From Riemerella anatipestifer (lineage in GTDB: Bacteria; Bacteroidota; Bacteroidia; Flavobacteriales; Weeksellaceae), in NCBI RefSeq assembly GCF_009663465.1, contig NZ_QXHU01000005.1, positions 222,584 through 286,583 of the forward strand: DNA of 64,000 bases, given 5' to 3'. Both the position numbers and the translations under genes were made by a program. The notes beneath the pieces are model-generated. The model was not told the DNA's origin, did not search any database, and saw nothing but the letters and a program-made list of their open reading frames with translations. Of the stretch, positions 1 through 8,821 are shown one piece after another (the stretch's first letter is position 1; each line of letters begins with the position of its first letter).

Positions 1-419
1 GGGAGAAACTCAAGCTCAAAGAGGGCAATCGTTCCATTCTATCAGGCGTACCTAGAGGGCTGCCGTCTTTGGTAAAGGCATATCGTATCCAAGACAAGGT
101 GCGGGGCATCGGTTTTGAGTTTCCAAATGCCGAAGCGGCGTGGAGCAAGGTAGAAGAAGAACTTCAAGAGTTTCATCATACCCAAGACTCGCAGCAGAAG
201 GAACAAGAGTTTGGCGATGTGTTGTTTTCTTTGGTTAATTATGCTCGGCTTTCGGGCATCAATCCTGATACTGCCTTAGAGCGTACCAATCACAAATTCA
301 TTAGCCGCTTTCAAACGATGGAGGCTTTAGCTTCGCAGAAAAATCTCAACCTAGACAGCCTCTCTCTGGAAGAGATGGACTGCCTTTGGGAAGAAGCTAA
401 AAAACAAGAACGAGAATAA
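1..419 (+). CDS. mazG: MazG nucleoside triphosphate pyrophosphohydrolase (3' part)
   Basis: The frame is open from base 3 and encodes LSGVPRGLPSLVKAYRIQ followed by KVRGIGFEF, the linker and second MazG domain of the all-alpha NTP pyrophosphohydrolase family, so the gene starts upstream of the window. A TTG at 69 is an internal codon, not a start. The EEELQEF stretch and the later EFGDVLFSLVNYAR stretch carry the acidic residues (ExxE and ExxD) that bind Mg2+ in this family. The enzyme hydrolyses NTPs to NMP and pyrophosphate and acts as a housecleaning enzyme in the cytoplasm. aroE follows after 51 bases on the same strand. The identification is strong; the N-terminal half is not visible. 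Confidence 0.9.
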   Translation, partial: EKLKLKEGNRSILSGVPRGLPSLVKAYRIQDKVRGIGFEFPNAEAAWSKVEEELQEFHHTQDSQQKEQEFGDVLFSLVNYARLSGINPDTALERTNHKFISRFQTMEALASQKNLNLDSLSLEEMDCLWEEAKKQERE

Positions 420-470
420 ATGAAAAATGTTCGGTAATCATTACCTTTAATAGTTATTATAAACAAGTTT

Positions 471-1196
471 ATGGGAAAACAGTTGGGGCTTATAGGGAGA
501 AACATTTCATACTCCTTCTCTCAAAAATATTTTGAAGCCAAGTTTAAGAAGTTATTTATCAAAGATATTTCCTACCATATTTTAGATTTGCCCAGTATAG
601 AGAGCGTTACAGCATTATGGTCTAATCCAAGATTGGTGGGCTTTAATGTTACCATTCCGTACAAAGTAGAAATTATAAACTACCTAGATGAGCTTAGCGA
701 AGAAACCCAAGCCATAGGGGCGGTAAATACAGTAAGCATTAAAGACGGCAAGAGGATAGGTTACAATACAGATGCCTATGGTTTTGAACGAACCTTAGAC
801 CTCCATCTTAAACCTACTCATCAGAAGGCACTTGTACTAGGCGATGGTGGGGCGGCTAAAGCCGTTAAATTTGTGTTAGAGCGTAAAGGTATTCCGTATC
901 TTGTGGTCTCTAGGCGAGGGGCAATCAAATTTGAACAACTTACCGAAGAGCATCTGTCCGAATATCAAATCATCATACAATGTACTCCCGTAGGCACTTA
1001 TCCTAATGTGGAAGACTGTGTCCTATTCCCGTTTGATGGGCTTTCGGACGAACATTTGGTATTAGACCTTATCTATAATCCCGAACGAACTAAACTCATC
1101 AAAGAAGCTCAAAAAAGAGGGGCTAAAACAGCTAATGGACTGTTTATGCTAGAACAACAGGCAGAAAAAGCGTGGGAAATTTGGAATTTAGTATAA
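471..1196 (+). CDS. aroE: Shikimate dehydrogenase
   Basis: A 241-residue protein with the AroE layout. The N-terminal substrate domain has LGLIGRNISYSFSQKYF (shikimate-binding SxS), then NVTIPYK with the catalytic lysine, and NTDAYGF with the catalytic Asp/Asn pair. The NADP Rossmann domain follows with VLGDGGAAKAV, and the end has NGLFMLEQQAEKAWEIW. It reduces 3-dehydroshikimate to shikimate in the chorismate pathway. It is slightly short for the family (about 270), as is usual in Bacteroidetes. The upstream gap has TACCTTTA, one base off a TAnnTTTG box, so it may have its own promoter or be read through from mazG. Confidence 0.95.
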   Translation: MGKQLGLIGRNISYSFSQKYFEAKFKKLFIKDISYHILDLPSIESVTALWSNPRLVGFNVTIPYKVEIINYLDELSEETQAIGAVNTVSIKDGKRIGYNTDAYGFERTLDLHLKPTHQKALVLGDGGAAKAVKFVLERKGIPYLVVSRRGAIKFEQLTEEHLSEYQIIIQCTPVGTYPNVEDCVLFPFDGLSDEHLVLDLIYNPERTKLIKEAQKRGAKTANGLFMLEQQAEKAWEIWNLV

Positions 1197-1275
1197 AAAA
1201 CCTTTAATTTAGTGCCGATGGAAAAATTGGGGCTTAGAACCCAATTAGAATTTAATACTTTAAAAATATACTGCT

Positions 1276-3090
1276 ATGAACAAAGAAACTCTGAACTCTA
1301 GACAAGAAGAACCAAACACACCTCAACCCAACCAAGAAATAAAGGAAAATACTGTTTTAGAACCTTCGTCTTATCAGGAGTCGGAAGTTGAAGAAGAAGA
1401 CCACGATGACGACGACCACGAAGAGAACGAAAAGTTATCTTTGAAAGAGTTGGTAGATAAGCTGGAGAGGCTCATCAATCTAGAGAATGCAGGAGAGGAG
1501 ATTCAGAAATTCAATGCGCTTAGAAAATCTATTTCCGAGCAAATAGACGAAATAACAGAAAACAAAAAACAGGAGTTCGAAGCAGCAGATAATGACCCTT
1601 TGGAGGTTTTCAGCTACGAACACCCTTTACAAGCAAAGTTTTCTGCACTCGTCAATATTTTTAAAGAAAAGAGAGACCTCTTTATTCAAAAGCAAGAAGA
1701 AGAACACCAAAAAAATCTAGAGGTAAGGCTAGAAATTGTAGAAAAACTTAAAAATCTTTACACTAATACAGAACCAGGGACAGACCTATTCAGAGCCATA
1801 AGGGAAATAAAAGAGGAGTGGGCTAATGCGGGTAAAGTAGCAAAGTCGGAGTTCAAAAATCTGAACAATAACTACTATCATCACCTCAATGGGTTCTACC
1901 AAATGCTAGACCTCAACAAAGAATACCGTGAGCAAGAGTATGCCCATAATTTGGAAAAGAGACAGCACATCATCGCTCGTGCTAAGGAGCTATTGGTAGA
2001 GCCACTGATACAAAAAGCACTTAACGAATTGCAGTATCTCCACAAACTTTGGAGAGAGGAGGCAGAGCCTGTGGCAGAAGAGTTTAGGGACAGCACTTGG
2101 GAGGAGTTTAAGGAACTTTCTAACCAAATACACGATAGAAAAACTGAACTCTTCGCAGCGAGAGAAGCGGAACAAAAAGAAAATCTAGAGAAGAAAAACA
2201 CCATTATTGCTCAAATCAAGGCTTTAGGGTCGCCAGAAAAACCTAACCATAATTATTGGCAGAAATCCATTAAGAAAATGGAAGAGCTAAGAGAAGAATT
2301 TATAAAGTTAGGTAGCGTTCCTAGAAAGCTTTCTACCCAAAATTGGACTGATTTTAAGCAAAGCGTAAGAGCCTTTAATTCGGCTAAAAACGAGTTTTAT
2401 AAAGGTCTTAAACAAGCTCAAATAAACAACTTAGAAGAAAAATATAAGTTGATAAAAGTGGCTCAAGATAACAAAAACTCCGAAGATTGGGAGACTATGG
2501 TGCCGCTATTCAAGAAACTTCAGAAAGATTGGCAAACGATAGGACACGTGCCTAGAAGTCAGGCAAATAAAGTATGGGACGCGTTCCGTGAAGCGTGCAA
2601 CTTTTTCTTTGACCAATACAGAACCAAAAGCGAAGCGGCTGGAGACGATTGGAACGAAAACTTTAAGCAGAAGAAAGGTCTCCTAGAAGAACTAAAAAAA
2701 ATAGAGAAAGGAGAGAACTCTCTAGAAGTAATAGAGGAAATTAAAAATAAATGGAATGCCGTAGGCAAAGTGCCTAAGGATAAGTTGGGCATCAATTCGG
2801 AGTTTAATAAAACTCTAAAGCAAAAGCTGAAACTTAATAACCTTAATGAGTTTGATATTAAGGAGGAAGGCTTATCCGAATCTCAAATTACTGATAGAGC
2901 TCGTAAGCTTAAAAACCAAATTATCGACCTTGAGGCTGAAGTGGTTAAGCTGGAAAACAATCTTTCTTTCTTTAACAATCCAACGAGAGAGAATCCGTTG
3001 TTAAAAGATACTTTTGAAAAAATTGATGATAAGAGAGCTCAATTAGAGAGCCTTAGAATTACATTACATCAAATGATTTCTGGAGAATAA
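1276..3090 (+). CDS. DUF349 repeat protein
   Basis: A 604-residue, highly charged, almost wholly helical protein. After a low-complexity acidic N-terminus (EEEDHDDDDHEENE, about residues 39-52) it carries about five DUF349 repeats, marked by W-x-x-x-G-x-V-P-like signatures: EEWANAGKVAK (about 178), a divergent copy near 255, REEFIKLGSVPRK (about 343), QKDWQTIGHVPRSQ (about 420) and KNKWNAVGKVPKD (about 497). A coiled coil (LKNQIIDLEAEVVKLENNL) ends it. DUF349 proteins are widespread in Bacteroidetes; no biochemical role can be read from the sequence. It is followed by a clear terminator and so ends this transcription unit. Confidence 0.88.
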   Translation: MNKETLNSRQEEPNTPQPNQEIKENTVLEPSSYQESEVEEEDHDDDDHEENEKLSLKELVDKLERLINLENAGEEIQKFNALRKSISEQIDEITENKKQEFEAADNDPLEVFSYEHPLQAKFSALVNIFKEKRDLFIQKQEEEHQKNLEVRLEIVEKLKNLYTNTEPGTDLFRAIREIKEEWANAGKVAKSEFKNLNNNYYHHLNGFYQMLDLNKEYREQEYAHNLEKRQHIIARAKELLVEPLIQKALNELQYLHKLWREEAEPVAEEFRDSTWEEFKELSNQIHDRKTELFAAREAEQKENLEKKNTIIAQIKALGSPEKPNHNYWQKSIKKMEELREEFIKLGSVPRKLSTQNWTDFKQSVRAFNSAKNEFYKGLKQAQINNLEEKYKLIKVAQDNKNSEDWETMVPLFKKLQKDWQTIGHVPRSQANKVWDAFREACNFFFDQYRTKSEAAGDDWNENFKQKKGLLEELKKIEKGENSLEVIEEIKNKWNAVGKVPKDKLGINSEFNKTLKQKLKLNNLNEFDIKEEGLSESQITDRARKLKNQIIDLEAEVVKLENNLSFFNNPTRENPLLKDTFEKIDDKRAQLESLRITLHQMISGE

Positions 3091-3115
3091 TAAAAGGTTA
3101 AACGAAAATAGAAAC

Positions 3116-3157
3116 AAAAACTTTGTTGGGATTAGATTGATTTCAACAAAGTTTTTT
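3116..3157 (+). terminator. Intrinsic terminator after the DUF349 gene
   Basis: CTTTGTTG (3121-3128) pairs with CAACAAAG (3144-3151), followed by six T. A-rich bases precede the left arm, so it could also work on the other strand, though the next gene is also on +. Confidence 0.8.
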
Positions 3158-3184
3158 AGTTAATGTCAAAAATAAACGCTCCGT

Positions 3185-4204
3185 ATGTCTCACGAAAAAT
3201 ATATAAGTCGGTGTATTGCTTTGGCAGAGAAGGCTAGAGGTAACACTTACCCTAATCCTTTGGTAGGAGCGGTAATTGTACACAATGGCATCATCATAGG
3301 GGAAGGCTATCATCACAAGGCAGGAGAGCCTCATGCAGAAATTAACGCTATCAATTCGGTGGATAATAAAGAGCTTTTAAAAGAATCTACGATTTATGTT
3401 TCATTAGAGCCTTGTTCCCACTTCGGGAGAACGCCACCTTGCGCTCTTAAAATCACAGAAATTGGTTTCAAAAAAGTGGTTATAGGCTCCGCTGATTCTA
3501 ATGAAAAAGTGAGTGGCAAAGGAAAAAAAATGATAGAAGAAGCAGGAATAGAAGTGGTTGATAAAGTGTTGGAGGAACAATGCCGATGGCTTAACAGAAG
3601 GTTTTTTACTTTCCACGAGAAAAAAAGACCATACATTATCCTGAAATGGGCAGAGTCTAACGATGGTTTTATAGACCGAAATTTCGCTCCAATGCCTATC
3701 TCCAACGTTTTGGCATCTCAATATGTGCATAAGATGAGAGCAGAAGAACACGCTATTTTGGTTGGGACACAAACGGCACTTAATGATAATCCAACTTTAG
3801 ATGTAAGGCATCTTGACGGTAGAAATCCTATCAGAGTTTTAATAGATTTGGAGCTTAAAGTTCCTCGAAGTTTTAATATTTTCAATACTAATGCTCCTAC
3901 CATTATTTTTAACCTTTATAAAAACTGTGAGCAAGACCATTTGAAATGGATAAAAATTGATAGAGAAAATTTTCTAGAAGAACTGATGTGTCATTTGTAT
4001 GAACAGCAGATACAATCTATCATTATAGAAGGCGGAAGCAAGATGTTAAATGCCTTTATTGAAGCTCAACTTTGGGATGAGGCGGTGGTAATTAAAGCGT
4101 CTAATCTAACTTTGAATAATGGGACTAAAGCTCCTACATTCAATGAAAAACCTTACCGACAAAAACAAATGAAAGATAATGTTTTAAATTTTTATAAAAA
4201 ATAG
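3185..4204 (+). CDS. ribD: Bifunctional riboflavin biosynthesis deaminase/reductase RibD
   Basis: A 339-residue two-domain enzyme. Residues 1-145 are a cytidine-deaminase fold with the zinc site HAEINA (His, catalytic Glu) and PCSHFGRTPPC (two Cys). Residues 146-339 are the 5-amino-6-(5-phosphoribosylamino)uracil reductase domain, with GTQTALNDNPTLDVR and the NADPH-binding IIIEGGSKMLNAF. It performs the second and third steps of riboflavin synthesis. The start is the first ATG after the terminator. The membrane protein at 4210 begins 5 bases after the stop and is probably co-transcribed. Confidence 0.95.
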   Translation: MSHEKYISRCIALAEKARGNTYPNPLVGAVIVHNGIIIGEGYHHKAGEPHAEINAINSVDNKELLKESTIYVSLEPCSHFGRTPPCALKITEIGFKKVVIGSADSNEKVSGKGKKMIEEAGIEVVDKVLEEQCRWLNRRFFTFHEKKRPYIILKWAESNDGFIDRNFAPMPISNVLASQYVHKMRAEEHAILVGTQTALNDNPTLDVRHLDGRNPIRVLIDLELKVPRSFNIFNTNAPTIIFNLYKNCEQDHLKWIKIDRENFLEELMCHLYEQQIQSIIIEGGSKMLNAFIEAQLWDEAVVIKASNLTLNNGTKAPTFNEKPYRQKQMKDNVLNFYKK

Positions 4205-4209
4205 TTTTT

Positions 4210-5847
4210 ATGCTTTATCTGTTACTTTCCGTAGGCGTTATTTTTCCTAGTTTGCTAGGTGTGGGAATGCTATTTGAAAAACTATTAGGAAAGTTGTGGG
4301 AAGAAAAACTATCCTCTGCTTTTTTTGCAGGGTGTATGGGATTGAGTTTGGTATGGGCGGTTTTAGCATTTGCAGTGCCTATCAATAGAGTAGTAGAAGT
4401 CTCTAGCTTGGTTTTAGGACTAAGTGCCTTTGTTTATTTTAAAATATATCGCGTTTTAGGAACTTTTATTACTAGAAACTATTTGATTTTTGCTCCGTTG
4501 CTTTTTATTGTGTTGCTTTTTGGGAGTGGGTATCCGTTTATTTTAGACCACTTTGGTTACTATGTGCCTAGTATTAAATGGATTGCAGAGGTAGGTCTAG
4601 TAAAGGGAATTGGGAACTTAGATTTAATATTAGGGCAAATGTCCCTTTGGCATATTTTACAGGCGGGATTTTCTAATACTTCTGATGTTTTTCTGCGATT
4701 GAATGTAGTATTACTTTTAGGATATATCATTTATATTATAGAGAAAAAGGTGTGGGTTCATTTTATCTTTTTGCCTATTTTGTTATTGTTTTTACAATCG
4801 CCAAGTACAGATTTACCAGTTATTGTAGGCTCTTTAATAATTTTGAATGAAGTTTTGAATAAAAACCGTAATGTATCAGCATTGTTTGGGTTTTCGGTTT
4901 GGATTTTCAGCATAAAACCTACCATAATATGGCTCCCGTTGATGGTCTTTTTATATGCTTTTTTAATACGAAAATTTTCTTATCGGTTGATAATCGTAGG
5001 CGTAGGTGTGGTGTCTGTTTTTGTGATTAAAAATTGGTATTGCTTTGGATTTCCCGTTTTTCCAGTACAAGTTTTGGATTTAGATTTGAGTTGGAAGCCT
5101 AATGAATTTTTGCTTAAAAATTCTGCCGAAACTGCTATCCTTAAAACTTACGATTTTCAATATTCTTACGAGGTAATAAAGCAATTTTCGGTTTGGGAAA
5201 GTGTTAAAAATTGGATATTTCTGAAAGGCATAAAAGGAGTTATCAATATAGCTTTTGTTTTGAGCTTGTTGGCATTACTATTATATGCTATTAAAAGTAA
5301 AAGCCGTTTGATTTGGCTGATTGTAATATCAATTTTTATTAAAAGCGTTTTGGTGTTGCTATTTTCAGCACAATACCGATTTTTCTTAGAAGTGTTTTTT
5401 GTGGTTGTTCTTTTAGTTTTTAGAGATTGGTTTTCCGCTAAGAAAGTGGCTTTAGTGAGTATTATAGGTACTTTGGGTATGTCTGTATTTTTGTTTGCTC
5501 CATCTTTAATTGTGAAATATATTCCTAGCTTCAGGCTGGGTGGATTTATTAAAAATATAGAATTTTCCCAAGTTGTAAAACCAGCGACTTACAAATATCA
5601 ACGGTATAAAACTTTTACAATAGGTAATCTGACCTTTAATGTAGTGGACAATTATCCTTTTAGTTTTGATACACCACTTCCAGCTATTTCTCCTAGTTTT
5701 TTGGAGCTTTATTTAGAGGCAGGGATTTTTCCTCAAAAAATAGGTTCGAACTTAAAAGAAGGTTTTGTTTGGAAAAAATTATCCAACAAAGATAGAGAGC
5801 AATTACAACAGATTGTTAATGGATTTTATATAAATGAAAAAAGATAG
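4210..5847 (+). CDS. Polytopic membrane protein of unknown function
   Basis: A 545-residue hydrophobic protein with roughly 11-13 predicted membrane segments through about residue 430 and a soluble C-terminus. The segment HFGYYVPSIKWIAEVGLVKG, followed by LGQMSLWHILQAGFSN, recalls large bacterial membrane proteins with a glycosyltransferase-type (GT-C-like) architecture; I half-recognise it as the LIC_10190-type family but cannot verify this. No catalytic motif is certain. Spacing of 5 bases to ribD suggests a shared transcript. The stop codon lies inside a bidirectional terminator stem. Confidence 0.7.
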   Translation: MLYLLLSVGVIFPSLLGVGMLFEKLLGKLWEEKLSSAFFAGCMGLSLVWAVLAFAVPINRVVEVSSLVLGLSAFVYFKIYRVLGTFITRNYLIFAPLLFIVLLFGSGYPFILDHFGYYVPSIKWIAEVGLVKGIGNLDLILGQMSLWHILQAGFSNTSDVFLRLNVVLLLGYIIYIIEKKVWVHFIFLPILLLFLQSPSTDLPVIVGSLIILNEVLNKNRNVSALFGFSVWIFSIKPTIIWLPLMVFLYAFLIRKFSYRLIIVGVGVVSVFVIKNWYCFGFPVFPVQVLDLDLSWKPNEFLLKNSAETAILKTYDFQYSYEVIKQFSVWESVKNWIFLKGIKGVINIAFVLSLLALLLYAIKSKSRLIWLIVISIFIKSVLVLLFSAQYRFFLEVFFVVVLLVFRDWFSAKKVALVSIIGTLGMSVFLFAPSLIVKYIPSFRLGGFIKNIEFSQVVKPATYKYQRYKTFTIGNLTFNVVDNYPFSFDTPLPAISPSFLELYLEAGIFPQKIGSNLKEGFVWKKLSNKDREQLQQIVNGFYINEKR

Positions 5848-5869
5848 AGATATTATCTCTATCTTTTTA
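5837..5869. terminator. Bidirectional terminator shared by convergent genes
   Basis: GATAGAGAT (5843-5851), a 3-base loop and ATCTCTATC (5855-5863), flanked by an A run on the left and a T run on the right. The hairpin overlaps the stop of the membrane gene (5845-5847) and reaches the last bases of porX (stop at 5867-5869). It is the only sequence between the convergent genes, so it must serve both. Confidence 0.85.
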
Positions 5870-7411
5870 TTTGGGTTCTAGAACGCAAAATGGAATAATG
5901 CATTCCTCCAAAGAAATGCCACCGTGCTGGTAGGTTTCTTTATAATAATTAACAAAGTGATTGTAGTTTTTTGGATATGCTAAAAAGGTGTTATTCTTAG
6001 CAAATACATACTTACTACTTAGATTCCCTTTGGGGAGGAATAGCTTTTCGGGTTGGCTAATAGCCCATACATCAGAATCTTCATAAGAAAGGCTTTTCCC
6101 TGTTTTGTAGCGGATATTAGTGGAGGTTTCTCGGTCGCCTACAACTTTACTTGGCTTTTTAACATAGATAGTGCCGTGGTCTGTAGTGATGATGAGTTTA
6201 AAACCAGACTCCGCAGCTTGTTTAATCAGTCTCATAATAGGAGCGTTTTCAAACCAATTTAAGGTAAGAGAACGGAAGGTTTTATCATCTCTAATCAACT
6301 GATTAACGATAGAGTTATCCGTTTTGGCGTGGGATAAAATATCTATAAAATTATAGACGACTACCACTAAATCTTTATTTTGATGTTGATGAAAATCTTC
6401 TAAAACCTTTTGTTCAAAATCAGAGTTTAAGACTTTAATGTATTTCATTGTCTTAGAAGATAATCCTAGACGCTTCATTTGGTCTTTTAGGAAATCTTGT
6501 TCGGCATCGTTTTTATTGCCTTCTTCGTTGTCGTTCAGCCATTGGTCAGGAAATCTTTTTTCTATTTCGGAAGGCATCAATCCAGCAAAAAAAGCATTTC
6601 TTGCATATTGGGTAGCCGTGGGTAAGATGCTGTAATATGGGGTTTCTAGAGTTTTGTTATAGAATTTAAGAAACAGTGGTTCGATGACTTTCCATTGGTC
6701 GTACCTTAGATTATCTATCATAAGTAGCAGAACTTTGTCATTCTGCATTTCTGGTTTTACCTTTTCTTTAAAAAGCGTATGGCTCATAAGAGGCTTTTCG
6801 TTTGAATTAAGCCAATTTTCGTAGTTTCTTTCTATGAACTTGGCAAACTGTATGTTGGCTTCCTCTTTTTGAGATTGTAGCAAGTCGGCAAATTCGTTAT
6901 CAAATACTTTATCAAACTTAATTTCCCAACCCAATATTTTTTTATAATAATTACTCCAATCCTCATAAGTGTTAAGATAACTTAACTCCATACTTATGTT
7001 TCTGAACTCTTGCTGATATTCTTGCTTGGTTTGTTGTTCTACAAGGTCGTCGCTTTGTAGATTTTTTTTCAAAGAGAGCAGAACTTGGTTAGGATTTACA
7101 GGTTTTAAGATATAATCGGCAATTTGAGAACCTATGGCTTGCTCCATAATGTGTTCTTCTTCGCTTTTAGTTACCATTACAATTTTCATTGCTGAATTTT
7201 TTTCTTTTAGTAATGGTATGGCATCTAGCCCAGAAATACCAGGCATATTTTCGTCCAAAAGAACTAATGAAAAACTTTCTTCGTCTAATATTTCTAAGGC
7301 TTCATTAACATTATTGATGGGCGTTACCTGATAACCTTTGTTTTCTAAGAATACGATATGAGGTTTTAATAAATCTACCTCGTCATCTATCCATAATATT
7401 TTTTTAGCCAT
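5867..7411 (-). CDS. porX: PorX response regulator with PglZ/alkaline phosphatase-like domain
   Basis: A 514-residue protein. Residues 1-120 are a CheY-like receiver: acidic pair in WIDDE, phospho-acceptor Asp in LVLLDENMPG, Thr in MVTKSEEE, and Lys in DYILKPVNP. A helical linker follows, and residues about 210-514 are a PglZ (alkaline phosphatase superfamily) domain with LLLMIDNLRYDQW (metal-binding Asp), ILPTATQYARNA (nucleophile Thr) and LIITTDHGTI (metal-binding Asp-His). PorX is the regulator paired with PorY that controls type IX secretion genes in Porphyromonas and relatives, and its effector domain is a phosphodiesterase. No porY lies alongside. A -7 box lies at 7461-7468. Confidence 0.93.
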   Translation of the reverse strand: MAKKILWIDDEVDLLKPHIVFLENKGYQVTPINNVNEALEILDEESFSLVLLDENMPGISGLDAIPLLKEKNSAMKIVMVTKSEEEHIMEQAIGSQIADYILKPVNPNQVLLSLKKNLQSDDLVEQQTKQEYQQEFRNISMELSYLNTYEDWSNYYKKILGWEIKFDKVFDNEFADLLQSQKEEANIQFAKFIERNYENWLNSNEKPLMSHTLFKEKVKPEMQNDKVLLLMIDNLRYDQWKVIEPLFLKFYNKTLETPYYSILPTATQYARNAFFAGLMPSEIEKRFPDQWLNDNEEGNKNDAEQDFLKDQMKRLGLSSKTMKYIKVLNSDFEQKVLEDFHQHQNKDLVVVVYNFIDILSHAKTDNSIVNQLIRDDKTFRSLTLNWFENAPIMRLIKQAAESGFKLIITTDHGTIYVKKPSKVVGDRETSTNIRYKTGKSLSYEDSDVWAISQPEKLFLPKGNLSSKYVFAKNNTFLAYPKNYNHFVNYYKETYQHGGISLEECIIPFCVLEPK

Positions 7412-7460
7412 AACTATTCTTTATTTATAAGGGTGTTTGTAACACTCTTCTTTAGTTTTC

Positions 7461-7468
7461 CAAAGATA
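7461..7468 (-). promoter_or_regulatory. Bacteroidetes -7 box upstream of porX
   Basis: TATCTTTG on the minus strand fits the TAnnTTTG consensus of the Bacteroidetes primary sigma factor. It predicts a leader of about 45 bases before the porX ATG. A good -33 TTG is not clear. Confidence 0.6.
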
Positions 7469-7531
7469 CAGCTAACCCCACCAATATCTAGCCAAAGCAT
7501 TTATAAAAAAAGTTAAATTTGAGTTAAATAA

Positions 7532-7556
7532 AAAAGCAGGTTTTTAGCCTGCTTTT
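7532..7556 (-). terminator. Terminator after the pirin gene
   Basis: On the minus strand AAAAGCAGG, a 7-base loop and CCTGCTTTT are followed by further T-rich sequence; the hairpin starts just after the pirin stop codon. Confidence 0.8.
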
Positions 7557-7558
7557 CG

Positions 7559-8434
7559 TTAATCTTCTAAGACTCCGAATTTGTTGTTTTTAAAGTCATC
7601 AAAAGCCTGAATAATCTCTGCTCTAGTGTTCATTACAAACGGACCGTGAGCGGCTATAGGTTCGTTAAGTGGTTCTCCACTAAGGATAAGTACAACAGCA
7701 TCATCTAGGGCTTCTATGTTGAAATCTTCGCCACTATTTTCAAACAAAACTAGATGATCTGTAGGAGCTTCTTCCTCTTCGTTTACAATAATGTTGCCCT
7801 CTATAACTAAAGCGACGGTATTAAAATGAGCAGGGAAACTAAATGAAGCTCTAGCACCTTTTTTCAGTCTTGCATTCATCATATGTATTGGGCTGAAGGT
7901 ACTTGCGACACCTTTGCTACCATTGTACTCTCCTGCAATTACTTCTACCCAACTGTTTTCGCCAACAGAAACTTTAGGAAACTCTGCGTGTTGTATAGAT
8001 TGGTATTTTGGAGGACTCATTTTATAGCGAGCAGGGAGATTTACCCACAGTTGCACCATTTGGAAAATGCCACCTTTTTTACTCCATTCAGTTTCGTGAT
8101 ATTCTTTATGGAGTACACCGCTACCAGCTGTCATCCACTGTACATCGCCTTCTTGTATAATGCCACCGCCACCTGCACTATCGTGATGCTCTACTTTACC
8201 TTGATAAGCTATGGTTACGGTTTCAAAGCCACGATGAGGGTGTACGCCTACGCCTCTAGGAGTTTGGGAAGGTTCAAAATAAAACTTAGAATTGTAATCC
8301 ATCATAATGAAAGGATCCATTCTTTTCATATCTAATCTAAATCCGCTAGGGATAAAATTGTGTACTCTAAAACCATCTCCTACAAAATGTGCAGGTCTAG
8401 GAGCTGCGATAAGCTCTATTTTTTTAGTGTTCAT
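7559..8434 (-). CDS. Pirin family protein
   Basis: A 291-residue bicupin of the pirin family. The N-terminal cupin has the metal-binding histidines in GVHPHRGFETVTIAYQGKVE and HHDSAGGGG, then GDVQWMTAGSGVLHKE with a further His and the conserved Glu. The C-terminal pirin_C domain contains the end motif GPFVMNTRAEIIQAFDDF. Bacterial pirins are iron-binding proteins, some with quercetinase activity; substrate and partner cannot be inferred here. It is a single-gene unit, with a -7 box 22 bases upstream and its own terminator. Confidence 0.93.
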   Translation of the reverse strand: MNTKKIELIAAPRPAHFVGDGFRVHNFIPSGFRLDMKRMDPFIMMDYNSKFYFEPSQTPRGVGVHPHRGFETVTIAYQGKVEHHDSAGGGGIIQEGDVQWMTAGSGVLHKEYHETEWSKKGGIFQMVQLWVNLPARYKMSPPKYQSIQHAEFPKVSVGENSWVEVIAGEYNGSKGVASTFSPIHMMNARLKKGARASFSFPAHFNTVALVIEGNIIVNEEEEAPTDHLVLFENSGEDFNIEALDDAVVLILSGEPLNEPIAAHGPFVMNTRAEIIQAFDDFKNNKFGVLED

Positions 8435-8455
8435 TTTGAATATTTTTTACTTAAG

Positions 8456-8463
8456 CAAAGATA
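8456..8463 (-). promoter_or_regulatory. -7 box upstream of the pirin gene
   Basis: Minus-strand TATCTTTG, 22 bases before the ATG, fits the TAnnTTTG consensus. Confidence 0.6.
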
Positions 8464-8534
8464 CCTTAAACCTTTACCTTAAAGCATTGACCTAGGATAA
8501 AAATTGGTCATTAGTTTATAAGTATTTTTTTGTG

Positions 8535-8770
8535 GTACTTTTGCCTTTTAGAGATACAAATCATCTTCTATATCCCTGTAGGTTGAAAAAAATTAAACAG
8601 AATTTTAGAATAAAATATCATAGTTGGTGGGGGGGGGAGAGAAAATAACACGAAAATTTTAGTAAATCTAGTTCAAGATACAAAGGCTTCAAAGAGTCCT
8701 GCAATGATTAAAATAATCCAATTCATCTTAATGGTATAAAAAAGGGTTTTGATGAGTTGCTGTAAAATAA
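8535..8770 (+). other. Gene-poor gap with a G9 tract and an orphan promoter-like box
   Basis: No convincing gene lies in 8464-8770. A plus-strand TACTTTTG box at about 8535-8542 looks like a -7 element with no gene after it. Nine consecutive G (8629-8637) stand out in AT-rich DNA. A short frame runs through the tract to a TAA near 8735 and encodes NTKILVNLVQDTKASKSPAM and more, but it has no ATG upstream, so it may be the remnant of a small gene. Confidence 0.4.
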
Positions 8771-8806
8771 AAAACTGTTTCTACATCTGTTGTAGAAACA
8801 GTTTTT
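8771..8806 (-). terminator. Terminator after the cysteine synthase-family gene
   Basis: AAAACTGTTTCTACA (8771-8785), a TCTGT loop and TGTAGAAACAGTTTTT (8791-8806). It is nearly symmetrical with A and T flanks, so it may work in both directions. It lies 15 bases past the stop of the minus-strand gene. Confidence 0.85.
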
Positions 8807-8821
8807 ACCTATAATTTTAGT

